A DNA stretch of 64,000 nucleotides from positions 372,001 through 436,000 of the forward strand of contig NZ_JAWQFO010000001.1 in NCBI RefSeq assembly GCF_033436665.1, given 5' to 3'. The position numbers and the translations under genes were made by a program. Source of the stretch: JAWQFO01 sp033436665. Its GTDB lineage: Bacteria > Pseudomonadota > Alphaproteobacteria > Rhodobacterales > Rhodobacteraceae. Below, in pieces: positions 63,989 through 64,000 of this stretch. The notes under the pieces were generated by a model. That model saw only the letters and a program-made list of their open reading frames with translations. It was not told the DNA's origin and did no database searches. How positions within the stretch are numbered: the first letter of the stretch is position 1; the number at the start of each line of letters is the position of its first letter.

Positions 63989-64000
63989 CGCGCCGGCACC

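Overview
This window is high-GC DNA with alphaproteobacterial gene order. Its gene families point to a marine member of the roseobacter group (Rhodobacteraceae): a DddP-type DMSP lyase, a tripartite tricarboxylate transporter with a TctDE two-component system, a SelD fused to a flavoprotein domain, a yajC-secD-secF run continuing into ccmABCDG, and a type of intergenic repeat that I remember from this family. I see no phage, insertion sequence, CRISPR array or plasmid function. About 55 protein genes and one tRNA gene (tRNA-Leu, UAG) can be supported. There is one 60-base assembly gap (23885-23944), and it breaks an oxidase gene.

Left part (1-9.6 kb). The first 3.1 kb is the N-terminal 1038 codons of a giant repeat-rich surface protein with a LEPR-XLL-type N-terminus, running off the left edge. 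Next comes a compact minus-strand set that looks like tailoring enzymes for a small molecule: a 2-oxoglutarate/Fe(II) oxygenase, two different methyltransferases, a small exported protein and a P-loop kinase. A VOC-fold protein diverges from it. It has no polyketide, peptide or terpene core enzyme in view, and I do not recognise the set as a described cluster. Small membrane, Tat-exported serine-hydrolase and DCC-type thiol-disulfide genes follow.

Transport and catabolism (9.6-32.7 kb). A minus-strand operon joins tctC-tctB-tctA to a class III CoA-transferase and a short citrate-synthase-fold lyase. This suggests import, CoA activation and cleavage of a tricarboxylate. It diverges from tctD-tctE and an overlapping periplasmic binding-protein gene that may be the third component of the sensor. 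An AI-2E-family permease is followed by a polyamine ABC operon (binding protein, ATPase, two permeases) ending in a PuuB-like amine oxidase. Then come a flavoprotein, a divergent ThDP enzyme with the tRNA 2-selenouridine synthase gene mnmH, the selD fusion, fumarylacetoacetase, a possible 30-residue membrane protein and a DinB-fold gene.

Middle (33-51 kb). An XRE regulator lies in an AT-richer zone, followed by the tRNA-Leu gene and adjacent split genes for NAD(P)HX dehydratase and epimerase. These diverge from glnB-glnA. Two poorly characterised membrane-associated proteins, a lytic transglycosylase, a heme-dependent N-demethylase-like protein, dddP, a hydrolase/OsmC fusion, bioY, a DUF6314-like protein and purB follow. 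After purB come a 51-residue exported cysteine peptide, an orphan fliG, 0.74 kb of apparently non-coding DNA, a LpxL-like acyltransferase and a DUF1223 protein.

Right part (51.8-64 kb). acnA is convergent with a ten-gene minus-strand run, yajC-secD-secF-tauE/safE-Mth938-ccmA-ccmB-ccmC-ccmD-ccmG, which joins preprotein translocation to cytochrome c maturation. A trypsin-like periplasmic protease and serS close the window. Many genes overlap by 1-8 nt (ATGA or TGATG junctions), so translational coupling is widespread. Start sites were chosen by Shine-Dalgarno sequence, signal peptides and family length.
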